A stretch of DNA of 64,000 nt from Bacillota bacterium. Its GTDB lineage: Bacteria > Bacillota > Clostridia > Acetivibrionales > DSM-27016. Each line of letters begins with the position of its first letter. The stretch's first letter is position 1. The notes below the pieces were generated by a model, which worked only from the letters and a program-made list of their open reading frames with translations, ran no database searches and was not told the DNA's origin. The position numbers were made by a program, and so were the translations under genes. This document shows positions 27,049-36,533 of the stretch, in pieces. The DNA lies in the NCBI GenBank assembly GCA_023390115.1, contig JAEWDM010000030.1:60968-124967 (forward strand), read 5' to 3'.

Positions 27049-27378
27049 ATGATAAAAGTAAGCATAGTCAGAGATAAAGAAGGATTTATCCGGGAGTTTA
27101 CCGTGGAGGGCCATGCCGGTTATGCCAGGCATGGAAAGGATATAGTGTGTGCCGCTGTCACCGCAATTGTATTTACGGCATTGGGTGCGCTTCAGGAAAT
27201 GGTCGGTATAGATACCTGTACTGAAAATGAGGGCTATATTAAATGCTCAATTCCTTCTGAGCTTGGAGGCAGTGAAAAACAGACGGTTAAAATAATTCTT
27301 GATACCATGGTGATAGGACTTCGTCAGATAAAGCTTTCTTATAAAAAGTTTATATCGATTTTGGATGAGGAGGTGTAA
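27049..27378 (+). CDS. prp: Ribosomal-processing cysteine protease Prp
   Basis: Prp removes the N-terminal extension from ribosomal protein L27, a step needed for ribosome function in Firmicutes. The 109-residue protein has the catalytic pair His22 ([11 protein letters not shown]) and Cys34 (DIVCAAVTA) at the standard positions. It lies between rplU and rpmA, as in all species that have the extended L27, and the L27 gene here does have the cleavage site. The rpmA start lies four bases after its stop. Confidence 0.95.
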   Translation: MIKVSIVRDKEGFIREFTVEGHAGYARHGKDIVCAAVTAIVFTALGALQEMVGIDTCTENEGYIKCSIPSELGGSEKQTVKIILDTMVIGLRQIKLSYKKFISILDEEV

Positions 27379-27382
27379 TCCA

Positions 27383-27661
27383 ATGATTAAAGTAAATTTG
27401 CAGTTTTTTGCCCATAAAAAGGGAATGGGGAGTTCCAAAAACGGCCGTGACAGCGAAGCTAAGAGGCTGGGAGTTAAAAGAGCCGACGGACAGTTTGTTT
27501 TAGCGGGAAACATCCTGGTGAGGCAGAGGGGAACAAGGATTTATCCCGGCACTAACGTAGGCAGGGGAAGTGATGACACCCTCTTTGCACTGGCTGACGG
27601 AAAGGTTAAGTTTGAAAGATTGGGTAAAGACAAAAAGCAGGTAAGTATAGTCAACGCATAA
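27383..27661 (+). CDS. rpmA: 50S ribosomal protein L27 with Prp-cleaved N-terminal extension
   Basis: The 92-residue precursor begins [20 protein letters not shown]. The motif LQFF followed by AHKKG is the site cut by Prp between Phe and Ala, so the mature protein starts at AHKKG and can reach the peptidyl-transferase centre. The rest ([44 protein letters not shown]) is standard L27. The start is the ATG at 27383, with AGGAGGTG at 27369-27376. A terminator follows. Confidence 0.97.
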   Translation: MIKVNLQFFAHKKGMGSSKNGRDSEAKRLGVKRADGQFVLAGNILVRQRGTRIYPGTNVGRGSDDTLFALADGKVKFERLGKDKKQVSIVNA

Positions 27662-27673
27662 AAAGTAAAAAAT

Positions 27674-27706
27674 AAATCCCAGTGTATACTGGGATTATTT
27701 TTTTCC
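27674..27706 (+). terminator. Terminator of the ribosomal gene set
   Basis: AATCCCAG pairs with CTGGGATT around a six-base loop, then ATTTTTTT. Confidence 0.85.
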
Positions 27707-27726
27707 TTACATACGTTATTTTTTAG

Positions 27727-29016
<1,290 letters not shown>

Positions 29017-29063
29017 AATAAAATTTAGAAAGACGGGTCCATTAGAGGGGACGGAGGGAAATA

Positions 29064-29354
29064 ATGCTTACAGGCAAACAGAGAAGCTATCTGAGGGGAT
29101 TGGCAAACGGAATTCCATCAATTTTTCAAGTGGGGAAGGGGGGCATTAATGAAAATACAGTAAAGCAGTTTGAGGATGCCCTTGAGGCAAGAGAATTGAT
29201 AAAAGCAACGGTATTGAAAAACTCGGACTCGGAGGCAAGGGGGGTCTGCGAGGAAATTTCTTCTGCCACGGGCTCAGAGGTGGTGCAGGTAATAGGAAGT
29301 AAATTTGTTTTATATAAGGAATCAAAGAAGAATAAGGTTATAGAGCTTCCTTAG
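29064..29354 (+). CDS. yhbY: YhbY family RNA-binding (CRM domain) protein
   Basis: The 96-residue protein is a single CRM domain: LTGKQRSYLRGLANGIPSIFQVGKGGINENTVKQFEDALEARELIKATVL, with the GxxG-like loop, and ends VVQVIGSKFVLYKESKK. YhbY binds pre-50S particles. It follows obgE by 47 bases, which fits a shared role in 50S assembly. A GAGCGG/CCGCGCTC hairpin at 29370-29387 with a T-rich tail may end the transcript. Confidence 0.92.
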   Translation: MLTGKQRSYLRGLANGIPSIFQVGKGGINENTVKQFEDALEARELIKATVLKNSDSEARGVCEEISSATGSEVVQVIGSKFVLYKESKKNKVIELP

Positions 29355-29513
29355 GCAGAGCACAGTCCGGAGCGGCTTTCCGCGCTCATATTTTACTTTT
29401 TAGGATATGCGGGACGGCCTTTTAAGAATTATTGGGGGGGCCCAAAGTCCGGTACAGTCCGTCCTTTCCGCATACCTCTTTTTAAACGGGGAACCTGCAG
29501 TGACAGTAGCGGC

Positions 29514-30341
29514 CTATAGCAAGGGCCTTCTTTTCTGTGCTACGGCAAATATGGTGTGGCGTTCTACCTTTATTCCTTCCTCGGTTCTGTGCTTTTCCAG
29601 CTCTGTTTCAATATCTGATTTTACGCTGTCCCTCAATGAATCCGGCACATGGCTCAAATAATTTCCAAAGGAGCTTGCCTCACTGTGCCTGATCAATTCA
29701 GAGGCTGATTGAAAAGACCAGAAGGAGGCTTTGACCTGTATATCGTCTATTGCAAGACCTGCTTTAGTCAGCAGCAAAATCAGCTCTGTGGCTGTCAAAC
29801 CGTGCTTTTTTAATATATAGTTTTCGAGGTTTACCACCTCACTGTACTTTTTACTGTTCAGAATGCCTTCAGTGATGGCCTGAACCCCTGAAATACTGCT
29901 CAGCTCCTTAGCTCCGGTTGTAATTCCCACCCTTCCTCCGTGCTTAAGCACCCTGAAAATTTCTCTTAAAGCTGTTTCCTTATCTACGACCCAATGGAAT
30001 ACCGCATTTAAAATAACCACATCAACACTGCTGCTTTCTATGAAGCTCAGGCTTTCGGCTGTCCCAAGCTTGTAAACGGCGTTGGAATGCAGGTTTTTTT
30101 CATTGGCAATACGTATACGTTCCCTGAGAGGGTCGATGCCCGTCAGACTGCCTGAAGTCCCTATAATACCTGCTATGTGCCTGCCGAGCCTTCCCGTTCC
30201 GCTTCCTATGTCAAGAACGGTGTCACCCTCTGTTATTCCCAGGCGTCCAATGAGATTAAGCCCATTTGCAAATTGGGAGTCACTGATTTCGTCATAGGCT
30301 TTTGCAAGATCACTATTGTCAAGCGTTAAATCAACACTCAT
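29514..30341 (-). CDS. Class I SAM-dependent methyltransferase (last gene of the DCCP/ABC operon)
   Basis: The 275-residue protein carries the Rossmann SAM-binding motifs VLDIGSGTGRLGRHIA (residues 43-58), LTGIDPLRERI (about 66-76) and VDVVILNAVFHWVVDKETALREIFRVLKHGGRVGI (105-140), as in the Methyltransf_11/UbiE group. The C-terminal 120 residues are helical and probably set the substrate. It is the seventh gene of the minus-strand operon that begins at 37391, 69 bases after the activase gene. Its substrate is unknown; methylation or demethylation of the imported compound is a guess from context. Confidence 0.8.
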   Translation of the reverse strand: MSVDLTLDNSDLAKAYDEISDSQFANGLNLIGRLGITEGDTVLDIGSGTGRLGRHIAGIIGTSGSLTGIDPLRERIRIANEKNLHSNAVYKLGTAESLSFIESSSVDVVILNAVFHWVVDKETALREIFRVLKHGGRVGITTGAKELSSISGVQAITEGILNSKKYSEVVNLENYILKKHGLTATELILLLTKAGLAIDDIQVKASFWSFQSASELIRHSEASSFGNYLSHVPDSLRDSVKSDIETELEKHRTEEGIKVERHTIFAVAQKRRPLL

Positions 30342-30410
30342 TTTTTATCACTCCTGTCTTATTTTATATTTATTGTAAAGGACGGGATACCTTTATGTGT
30401 GAATTCTCAT

Positions 30411-31295
30411 CTAAGACGCATTTTCATTCCGGATTTCCGCCGGAACCGCTCCCTCGGACAATATATTTTTTTGTGCGATTATAGCGGCTCCTAATGCCCC
30501 TGCGTAAATGGTATCCAGCTTCACATCGGAAATCCGGTGTCCTGACAGCTCTTCTAAGGCTTTTCTCATGCCTATGTTATTTGAAACACCGCCTGAGAAT
30601 ACCAGATCGGGCTCCAGTCCGATACGGTTCAGCAGGTTCTTTACGCGTCTGGCGGTGGCTATATGAATGCCTGCGGCGATGTTTTCACGTTTTTCCCCTT
30701 TTGCTTTAAGTGAAATGACCTCGGATTCTGCAAAAACCACACACTGGCTGCTGATATCCGATGGACTGTCTGCCCGGACAGCCTCATTTCCCAACTGCTC
30801 TACAGTGAGCTCCAGCAGATTTGCCACCTTTTCCAGAAAACGGCCTGTGCCTGCGGCACATTTGTCATTCATTATAAATTCTATAACCCTTCCATTTGAG
30901 GGGTCTACCCTTATAGCCTTGGAATCCTGCCCCCCGATGTCCACTATAGTTTGCACCCTGGAGTTTAAAAAGTGGGCTCCCATGGCATGGCAGGATATTT
31001 CAGTGACAATTTTAAGGGGAGTGTCTCCAAAATGGAGTGCAATACGGCCATATCCCGTACCTACAATATATCTGATGTCTGATTGGGCAATTGCCGAATT
31101 TTTTAAAAGCTTTGCATACAGCTTATCGGCTGTCTGCTGCATATATACCCCTGTAGGGGTAATGGCGGTATATATTTTGCCGTCTGCTATAAGAACGGCC
31201 TTTCCTGTTCTGGAGCCTAAATCAAGTCCTATTACGGGAGAATCTGTTATATCCCCGATAAGCCTGTTATCAATGACCTCTTCAATTTTTTTCAT
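30411..31295 (-). CDS. ATP-dependent activase of the HgdC/BcrA family
   Basis: These ASKHA-fold homodimers hold one 4Fe-4S cluster between the subunits and use two ATP to push an electron to very low potential in a partner protein. The 294-residue protein shows GLDLGSRTGKAVLI (phosphate 1), YIVGTGYGRIAL, VDIGGQDSKAI, the cluster cysteines in MNDKCAAGTGRF and SSQCVVFAESEVIS, and LVFSGGVSNNIGM. AGGTGG five bases upstream supports the ATG at 31295 over the GTG at 31304. The adjacent gene encodes the likely electron acceptor. Confidence 0.9.
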   Translation of the reverse strand: MKKIEEVIDNRLIGDITDSPVIGLDLGSRTGKAVLIADGKIYTAITPTGVYMQQTADKLYAKLLKNSAIAQSDIRYIVGTGYGRIALHFGDTPLKIVTEISCHAMGAHFLNSRVQTIVDIGGQDSKAIRVDPSNGRVIEFIMNDKCAAGTGRFLEKVANLLELTVEQLGNEAVRADSPSDISSQCVVFAESEVISLKAKGEKRENIAAGIHIATARRVKNLLNRIGLEPDLVFSGGVSNNIGMRKALEELSGHRISDVKLDTIYAGALGAAIIAQKNILSEGAVPAEIRNENAS

Positions 31296-31329
31296 TCTTG
31301 CCACCTCATTCTAATTATTAAGCGCCGTA

Positions 31330-32535
31330 CTATGAAAGCATTTCTATAAATGCCTTAATCCTTGTCAGAAGCTGTCCTGTAGGGGATCCCGTCTGATATG
31401 TGCCTTCCAGGTTTATACTTGGTATACCCTTCTTATGAAAGTATTCTCTGAACATCTCCCTTGCCACGCTCCCAAAAGAGCAGCCAAGATAGCCATAGAG
31501 TATAAGGCCTTTGGCATTAAGGCTTTTAATCTGATGCTCAATCACATGCCTGCGGTAAATAGAAGCCCCTGCCATCTGACCATCCAGTACAAATCTTGCC
31601 AGCGATTCCACCGGAGGTATATCCTCCCTGTAATCCTTTTCATAGGGGGTGCTGACGAACCCCAGAAGTGCGCCTCCCGCATTATCAATGGCCTCATATA
31701 CGCCAAATTCCTGGCCCCGGCCGCCCGCCCATACAAGCGGTATGACATTGTCCCTCTCATACGGGTCTTCCGGGAGCCCTTCCAGCTCCTCAAGCAATCC
31801 GTCAACCAGCTCGGTAAAGGCCTCGGGATTTCCGAAATAATGGCTTAAGCCCCCTAATAAATACATGATGGCAAGGCTTTTTATATATAAAGGATGCTTA
31901 ACTCTTAAATCCATAATCCTGCGTATTTTTGCCATCAATTGATTTCTTCGCGCTATTTCAAGGGAAAGCGCCTTTTCATCCAGCCTTCCGCCATCTGTAA
32001 GCCATTCGGAAAAATCATATATTTCATCTACAAAATATCTGACCAACTGCTCATATCTGTCCCCGCCAACACCGGGAGCGCGGTATACGACATCTATTGT
32101 ATAAACGTCATAGCCTTCCTTCTTCATGATCTCCCATGCCAGGTTAAAGGGCTCGCAGGATGCGCTGGAGCCGAAAATGCGGTTGATGGGAGAATCCCTT
32201 CTTAAGTACCATTCCCCCAGGGAGCATTTTACCATTGAGCAGGTCTCCACAGGCACCTGGTAATAGTCCTCGGCAATTGAAATTGCTTCCTGCCCGCTAA
32301 TCCGTCCTACCTCGGAAAATGCCACCGGGATTGTATGGCTGGCATAAATCAGCGGGATTTCCCATCCGCCCAGTGTCCAGACGGCCTTTCTCCCATTTCT
32401 CGCTTGATTTTCGGCTTCGTCGATATAGCCTTCAGTCAGGTCGAAAAGCTTTCCGATGGATTTTGAATACCCGTGAACTGCGTCCCTGCTGTACCTTATA
32501 TGGTCAAGCTGGGTCTGGAACTCTGTTTGTATCAC
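31330..32535 (-). CDS. 2-hydroxyacyl-CoA dehydratase/double-cubane cluster (DCCP-like) family protein
   Basis: This 401-residue protein belongs to the HgdB/BcrC/FldC superfamily. Cysteines that could hold an iron-sulfur cluster lie at residues 99 and 104 (VETCSMVKCSLG), 127 (SSASCEPFN) and 352 (GYLGCSFGS). The tail TGQLLTRIKAFIEML is the family's usual end. It lacks neighbouring CoA-transferase, second dehydratase subunit or acyl-CoA enzymes, so an ordinary dehydratase role is unlikely. A DCCP-type reductase, as described for the 8Fe-9S double-cubane protein, fits better. The start is GTG with GGAGTGAGG upstream. The activase gene lies 25 bases downstream. Confidence 0.82.
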   Translation of the reverse strand: MIQTEFQTQLDHIRYSRDAVHGYSKSIGKLFDLTEGYIDEAENQARNGRKAVWTLGGWEIPLIYASHTIPVAFSEVGRISGQEAISIAEDYYQVPVETCSMVKCSLGEWYLRRDSPINRIFGSSASCEPFNLAWEIMKKEGYDVYTIDVVYRAPGVGGDRYEQLVRYFVDEIYDFSEWLTDGGRLDEKALSLEIARRNQLMAKIRRIMDLRVKHPLYIKSLAIMYLLGGLSHYFGNPEAFTELVDGLLEELEGLPEDPYERDNVIPLVWAGGRGQEFGVYEAIDNAGGALLGFVSTPYEKDYREDIPPVESLARFVLDGQMAGASIYRRHVIEHQIKSLNAKGLILYGYLGCSFGSVAREMFREYFHKKGIPSINLEGTYQTGSPTGQLLTRIKAFIEMLS

Positions 32536-32584
32536 TTGTCCTCACTCCTTTAAATATTATTAAAGCATTTTTAAGCTCATATGC

Positions 32585-34618
32585 TCATGCCGACCGGCCG
32601 GAATATGGGTTGGCCTTTCTTTCCTTTAATACCTCAATAAATGCCTCGACCCTTGTTTTGATCTGCCCCTGATCACTCCTCGAATAGTCGGCGGGTATTT
32701 CAAGGACGGGTAGATTAAGCTGTTGAAAATGCCTGAAAAATTCATTCTTAATTTGACCGTAGCAGGGACAGAACTTGAGATATACATACAGAATCCCATC
32801 TACTTCATATTCCTCTGCCAGCCTGCCTGTGGAGTATATGCGCTCCTGCAAAGGCTTCATCCTGGAGCAGGGCTCACTTCCAAGATAGCTGTCGGCAAGT
32901 GCCGCATAGGGCTCATCTTCTTCATTTACATCAACCGAAGCGGCTTTGGCACCTGTGCAATGATCCTCTATAACAATTCTGGCGCCTATTTCATCCTCCA
33001 GAAGCTCCAGGAGCTTTCTGTCTCCGTCTGCAACTATTCCGCCGGACATCATAAGGCGTATACGCGTCTCTCCGGTATCCGGCATACCGGAGAGCTGGCT
33101 GTAAATGCCTTCATATACCTTCAAAAGCTCATTCGCGGGAAGATAATAGTATGCCTTAATCAGGTCCAGATAATCCTTTCCCTTCAATGGCGGATCGGGG
33201 CGCTTGCGAAGTTGGGAGATATCTCTTAGAAGACTTCTTACTTTATTGTAAAGCACTATATTTTCGTGTATGTCCGACTCGGATATTTCCTTCCCCGAAA
33301 GGCTTTGCAGGTCATTTTTGAAGTTGATAATTTCGGATCTGTAAAAATCCCGGGAGGAGGATTTGCCGCGATGCCTGGGAAGAATATATATGTCGGTGGG
33401 GGAGAAGAAATCTCCTATAGCCTCTCCCACTTTTTTAATGCAGTCGCAGGTATAAAAGGTGTATACCTTGTCGAGGGAGGAATAAAGAGGCTGCTTTTCC
33501 TTAAAGGCTCCCAGAATGCTTTTGGTGAAGTCGCAGAAAACACTCTGTGTTATTTGCTCGCCGCTTGCTATTACTTCCGGATTGCCTGATTTAAAAAGCC
33601 TTATATGAGAAACTCCCGCTGCGCTTATGAGCTCTAAGGGTGTATAAGTACATAGATAGCCGGCCTTCTTTATCTGGGAGGAGCTTGTAATGAGTAGCTC
33701 CTGCTGCTTTGCAATCCTGTTCTCCAAATCTGTAAGATCCAGCTTATAGGTGCTGTTGTTTCCTGCCTTCTGCCCTGTGCCCGATTCAAAATACTTATAG
33801 GCATGAATTGCTGCTCCCAGAGCTCCCGCAAATATTGTATCCAATTTTACGGCAGCTATTTTTTGTCCCAGCAGGTTTTCTATTGCCTTTTTCATTCCTA
33901 TATTATTGGAGACTCCCCCCGAGAATACCAATTCCGGCTCGCAGCCCAAACGCTTCAGCAAATTCCGTATTCTGCGTGCGGCGGCAAGATGTATGCCTGC
34001 CGCAATATCCTTTCTGGCCTCGCCCCTGGCTCTTAATGAAATAACCTCGGATTCGGCAAAAACTACACACTGGCTGCTTATGTCCGAAGGATTCTCCGAC
34101 TTCACAGATTCCTGTCCCAGTTCATCAATCGAAAGATCCAGAAGGCTTGCCACCCTTTCTAAAAAACGTCCTGTTCCGGCCGCACATTTATCATTCATTA
34201 CAAATTCCAGAACCCTCCCGGAAGCGGGATCAACCTTTATTACTTTGGAGTCCTGCCCTCCTATATCAATAATGGTTCTTACATTGGGGTTCAGATAATA
34301 GGCGCCGAGTGAATGGCATGATATCTCCGTCACAATCTGGTGGGGGATATCCGGGAAGGACAGAGCCACCCTTCCGTACCCCGTTCCGACGATATACGAA
34401 ATATCACATCTCCGCAATCCTGAGAGCTGTAAAAGCTCTTCAAACAATTCGTCGGCAGTCTCCTGCATGTTAATGCCCGTTGCGGCTGCAGCGGAATAAA
34501 GCCTGTCATTACTGATAAGCACTGCCTTTCCTGTTCTGGAACCGATATCGATTCCCAGCACATTTGCACCGCTAAGCCCTTCTGCAAGCTTATCCCCGAT
34601 GATTGTTGCAAGTTTCAT
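32585..34618 (-). CDS. Fusion of an HgdC-type activase with an HgdB/DCCP-like domain
   Basis: Residues 1-275 are a complete second activase: NVLGIDIGSRTGKAVLI, YIVGTGYGRVAL, IDIGGQDSKVIKVD, cluster cysteines in MNDKCAAGTGRF and SSQCVVFAESEVIS, and LVFSGGVSNNIGM. Residues 310-677 are an HgdB-family domain that begins KKAGYLCTYTPLELISAAG and holds further cysteines in VFCDF, FYTCDCIKK, DHCTGAKAAS and LKFCPCYGQ. Electron donor and acceptor are thus in one chain of 677 residues. The activase half is close to the separate activase downstream, which suggests duplication. AAAGGTGG precedes the ATG. Confidence 0.85.
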   Translation of the reverse strand: MKLATIIGDKLAEGLSGANVLGIDIGSRTGKAVLISNDRLYSAAAATGINMQETADELFEELLQLSGLRRCDISYIVGTGYGRVALSFPDIPHQIVTEISCHSLGAYYLNPNVRTIIDIGGQDSKVIKVDPASGRVLEFVMNDKCAAGTGRFLERVASLLDLSIDELGQESVKSENPSDISSQCVVFAESEVISLRARGEARKDIAAGIHLAAARRIRNLLKRLGCEPELVFSGGVSNNIGMKKAIENLLGQKIAAVKLDTIFAGALGAAIHAYKYFESGTGQKAGNNSTYKLDLTDLENRIAKQQELLITSSSQIKKAGYLCTYTPLELISAAGVSHIRLFKSGNPEVIASGEQITQSVFCDFTKSILGAFKEKQPLYSSLDKVYTFYTCDCIKKVGEAIGDFFSPTDIYILPRHRGKSSSRDFYRSEIINFKNDLQSLSGKEISESDIHENIVLYNKVRSLLRDISQLRKRPDPPLKGKDYLDLIKAYYYLPANELLKVYEGIYSQLSGMPDTGETRIRLMMSGGIVADGDRKLLELLEDEIGARIVIEDHCTGAKAASVDVNEEDEPYAALADSYLGSEPCSRMKPLQERIYSTGRLAEEYEVDGILYVYLKFCPCYGQIKNEFFRHFQQLNLPVLEIPADYSRSDQGQIKTRVEAFIEVLKERKANPYSGRSA

Positions 34619-34666
34619 AAATATACCACCTTTCTTTAAGCAAAAATATATTATTAAAGCGATTTG

Positions 34667-35449
34667 TCAAGCTTCGCCGGGCTCCTGCCTCCATTTTGTG
34701 ATCTTTCTTTCCACTGCGACAAGCGTATAATTCACTGCGACGCCCATAATAATTAAAGCTATTATTCCTGTATACATTTTTTCTGTCTCAAAATGGTTTT
34801 CAGCAAAAAATATAAGATGCCCCAGTCCTGAATCAGCTCCCAGCATTTCCGCGGCGACCAGAATTATAACCGAGCGTGAAGCACTCAGCCTTATTCCTGT
34901 AAATATTGCAGGAAAGGCAGAGGGCAGGATCACCTTGAAAAAAAGCACTATTTTGCCAGCTCCCATTGACCGGGTAGCTTTAATCAGCACGGCATCGACG
35001 TTTTTAACCCCTTCAATGGTGCTGAATAACGCAGGCCAAACCGCACCCCAAAAAATAATACCGGCTTTGGAGAATTCGCTGAATCCCAGTACCAGAATAA
35101 ACAGAGGGTATAATGCCAGGCTGGGAGTGTTCCTTGACAATTGCATAAGAGGATCGAGAATCCTTTCCAGCCGCTCGGACCAGCCCACTAAAAACCCGAG
35201 TGGTATTGCAACAATTATTGATAGCGCAAAGCCAAAAAACATTCTTTCAAAGCTGATCCCGAAATGCATCTGGAGCTCCAGGCTGAGCAGCATTTCGACA
35301 AGCTTTTTGACAACAGAGGAAAACGGGGGAAGGGTATACGCGTCAATAAATCCTGTTCTGGGCAGGGTCTCCCATATCACCGCGGCAATTACAACCGCCA
35401 GAAAACGCTTAAAAAATTTTATTATGCTTTTAACAAATCTCAATATCAT
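34667..35449 (-). CDS. ABC transporter permease, SsuC/TauC/NrtB type (second copy)
   Basis: This 260-residue inner-membrane protein has five to six helices. The coupling loop KATRSMGAGKIVLFFKVILPSAFPAIFTGIRLSASRSVIILVAAEMLGADSGLGHLI is diagnostic of the sulfonate/nitrate/taurine permease family. It is a paralogue of the permease at 36534-37391, with the same motif order. The partner lipoprotein lies between them, and 48 bases separate it from the fusion gene. No ATPase gene is present in the operon. Confidence 0.88.
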   Translation of the reverse strand: MILRFVKSIIKFFKRFLAVVIAAVIWETLPRTGFIDAYTLPPFSSVVKKLVEMLLSLELQMHFGISFERMFFGFALSIIVAIPLGFLVGWSERLERILDPLMQLSRNTPSLALYPLFILVLGFSEFSKAGIIFWGAVWPALFSTIEGVKNVDAVLIKATRSMGAGKIVLFFKVILPSAFPAIFTGIRLSASRSVIILVAAEMLGADSGLGHLIFFAENHFETEKMYTGIIALIIMGVAVNYTLVAVERKITKWRQEPGEA

Positions 35450-35484
35450 GCAGGATACCCCCTTTAAGCCTTATGATAAATGTT

Positions 35485-36495
35485 TTAAGACAGATCATTA
35501 AATTCATTCGTATAGATATCCTCGGGTTTTATTCCCGGCTTTATTTCCTTAAACTTCACCAATAAATCTATCCATACCTGTACCGTATCTTCCTTTATTA
35601 TTGCATCAGCCGCAAAATTGCTTCTTCTTATAGTGCTTATATCAACCTTACCGCGCTTTGCGGTAACTTCCCTTGCCTTATCGGGGTTTGCATTAACCCA
35701 GTTATTTGTTTTTGCAATCACTCTTACAAAACGCCTTACTACATCGGGATGCTCCTTTATGAATTTTTCCGAGAAATAATATGGGGTTGCGCCTCCAACC
35801 TCCTGCCATATGTCATAGTCGGTAAAAAGTATTTTTAAATCACCGTTTTTTAACACGTTATCCGGGTTTTCATGAATCCCCGCTATGTCGATCTCGCCCT
35901 GACTGAGAGCCTGCTTAAGCTTGGGAGGGCTTTGAATGATGGAGATATTGAATTTACCTTTGGGATTGTCTATTCCCTTCTTTAAAAGATATGCATATGT
36001 GGTATACTCATTGCAGCCTCCGAATGCGGCAATGCCTACTCTTTTCCCCAGAATATCCTCAGGGGAGCTGATATTGCTTTTTTCCAGTGAGACAAAGGTC
36101 ATATGGGGAATTTCCTTTGTTGTTTCAGTATTTGCGGCTACGGCTTTAATTTTAGCCCCCGCGTTAATTCCTGCTATAGTACGGTTGACATGGGCCCCTC
36201 CTATATGTATCTTGCCCGCCACCACCGATGCAACCAGTTGGCCCGATTGTATCGCACCCACATAATTAAATTTGATATTTTCTTCCCCTGCAAAGCCTTG
36301 CTCTTCGGCAACCCAGTAAGCTACAACCCCTGTGAGATCAGAAGGAGATGAAACATTCAGCACAAAGGCTTCATCAGTTTGATGTGTCCCTTGAGAAGAA
36401 ACCGTCGATTGGCTTGCGGAACAGCCTGAGAGAAAAATCAGGCATGAGGCGGTTATAAAGATAAGAGGCTTTTGTATAATTTTAACTAATCTCAT
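35485..36495 (-). CDS. Substrate-binding lipoprotein, SsuA/NMT1-THI5-like
   Basis: The protein is about 336 residues. It has a lipoprotein signal with lipobox LSGC, then a periplasmic-binding-protein type II fold: SSPSDLTGVVAYWVAEEQGF, YVGAIQSGQLVASVVAGKIHIGG, VGIAAFGGCNEYTTYAYLLKKGID, and the hinge strand IAGIHENPDNVLKNG. This is the sulfonate/nitrate/thiamine-precursor class, whose ligands are small and often anionic or aromatic; the ligand cannot be read from sequence. GGAAG upstream supports the ATG at 36495 over a GTG at 36504. It sits between the two permease genes. Confidence 0.87.
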   Translation of the reverse strand: MRLVKIIQKPLIFITASCLIFLSGCSASQSTVSSQGTHQTDEAFVLNVSSPSDLTGVVAYWVAEEQGFAGEENIKFNYVGAIQSGQLVASVVAGKIHIGGAHVNRTIAGINAGAKIKAVAANTETTKEIPHMTFVSLEKSNISSPEDILGKRVGIAAFGGCNEYTTYAYLLKKGIDNPKGKFNISIIQSPPKLKQALSQGEIDIAGIHENPDNVLKNGDLKILFTDYDIWQEVGGATPYYFSEKFIKEHPDVVRRFVRVIAKTNNWVNANPDKAREVTAKRGKVDISTIRRSNFAADAIIKEDTVQVWIDLLVKFKEIKPGIKPEDIYTNEFNDLS

Positions 36496-36533
36496 AAAAT
36501 TCACTTCCTGTTAAAATATATTTTCAGAACAGC

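Noticed and set aside
29404..29480. Structured RNA in the inverted GGGACGG/CCGTCC sequences after yhbY
   Set aside because: The pairing is short and interrupted, and there is no promoter or conserved core; it may be a remnant of a repeat.
30411..34618. Nitrogenase or benzoyl-CoA reductase locus
   Set aside because: The activases share motifs with BcrA/D, but there are no BcrB/C pair, ferredoxin or nif genes; the HgdB-like partners differ.
34935..35501. Plus-strand frame of 188 codons opposite the second permease
   Set aside because: It is antisense to a clear permease gene, and its apparent hydrophilic composition comes from the reverse codons.
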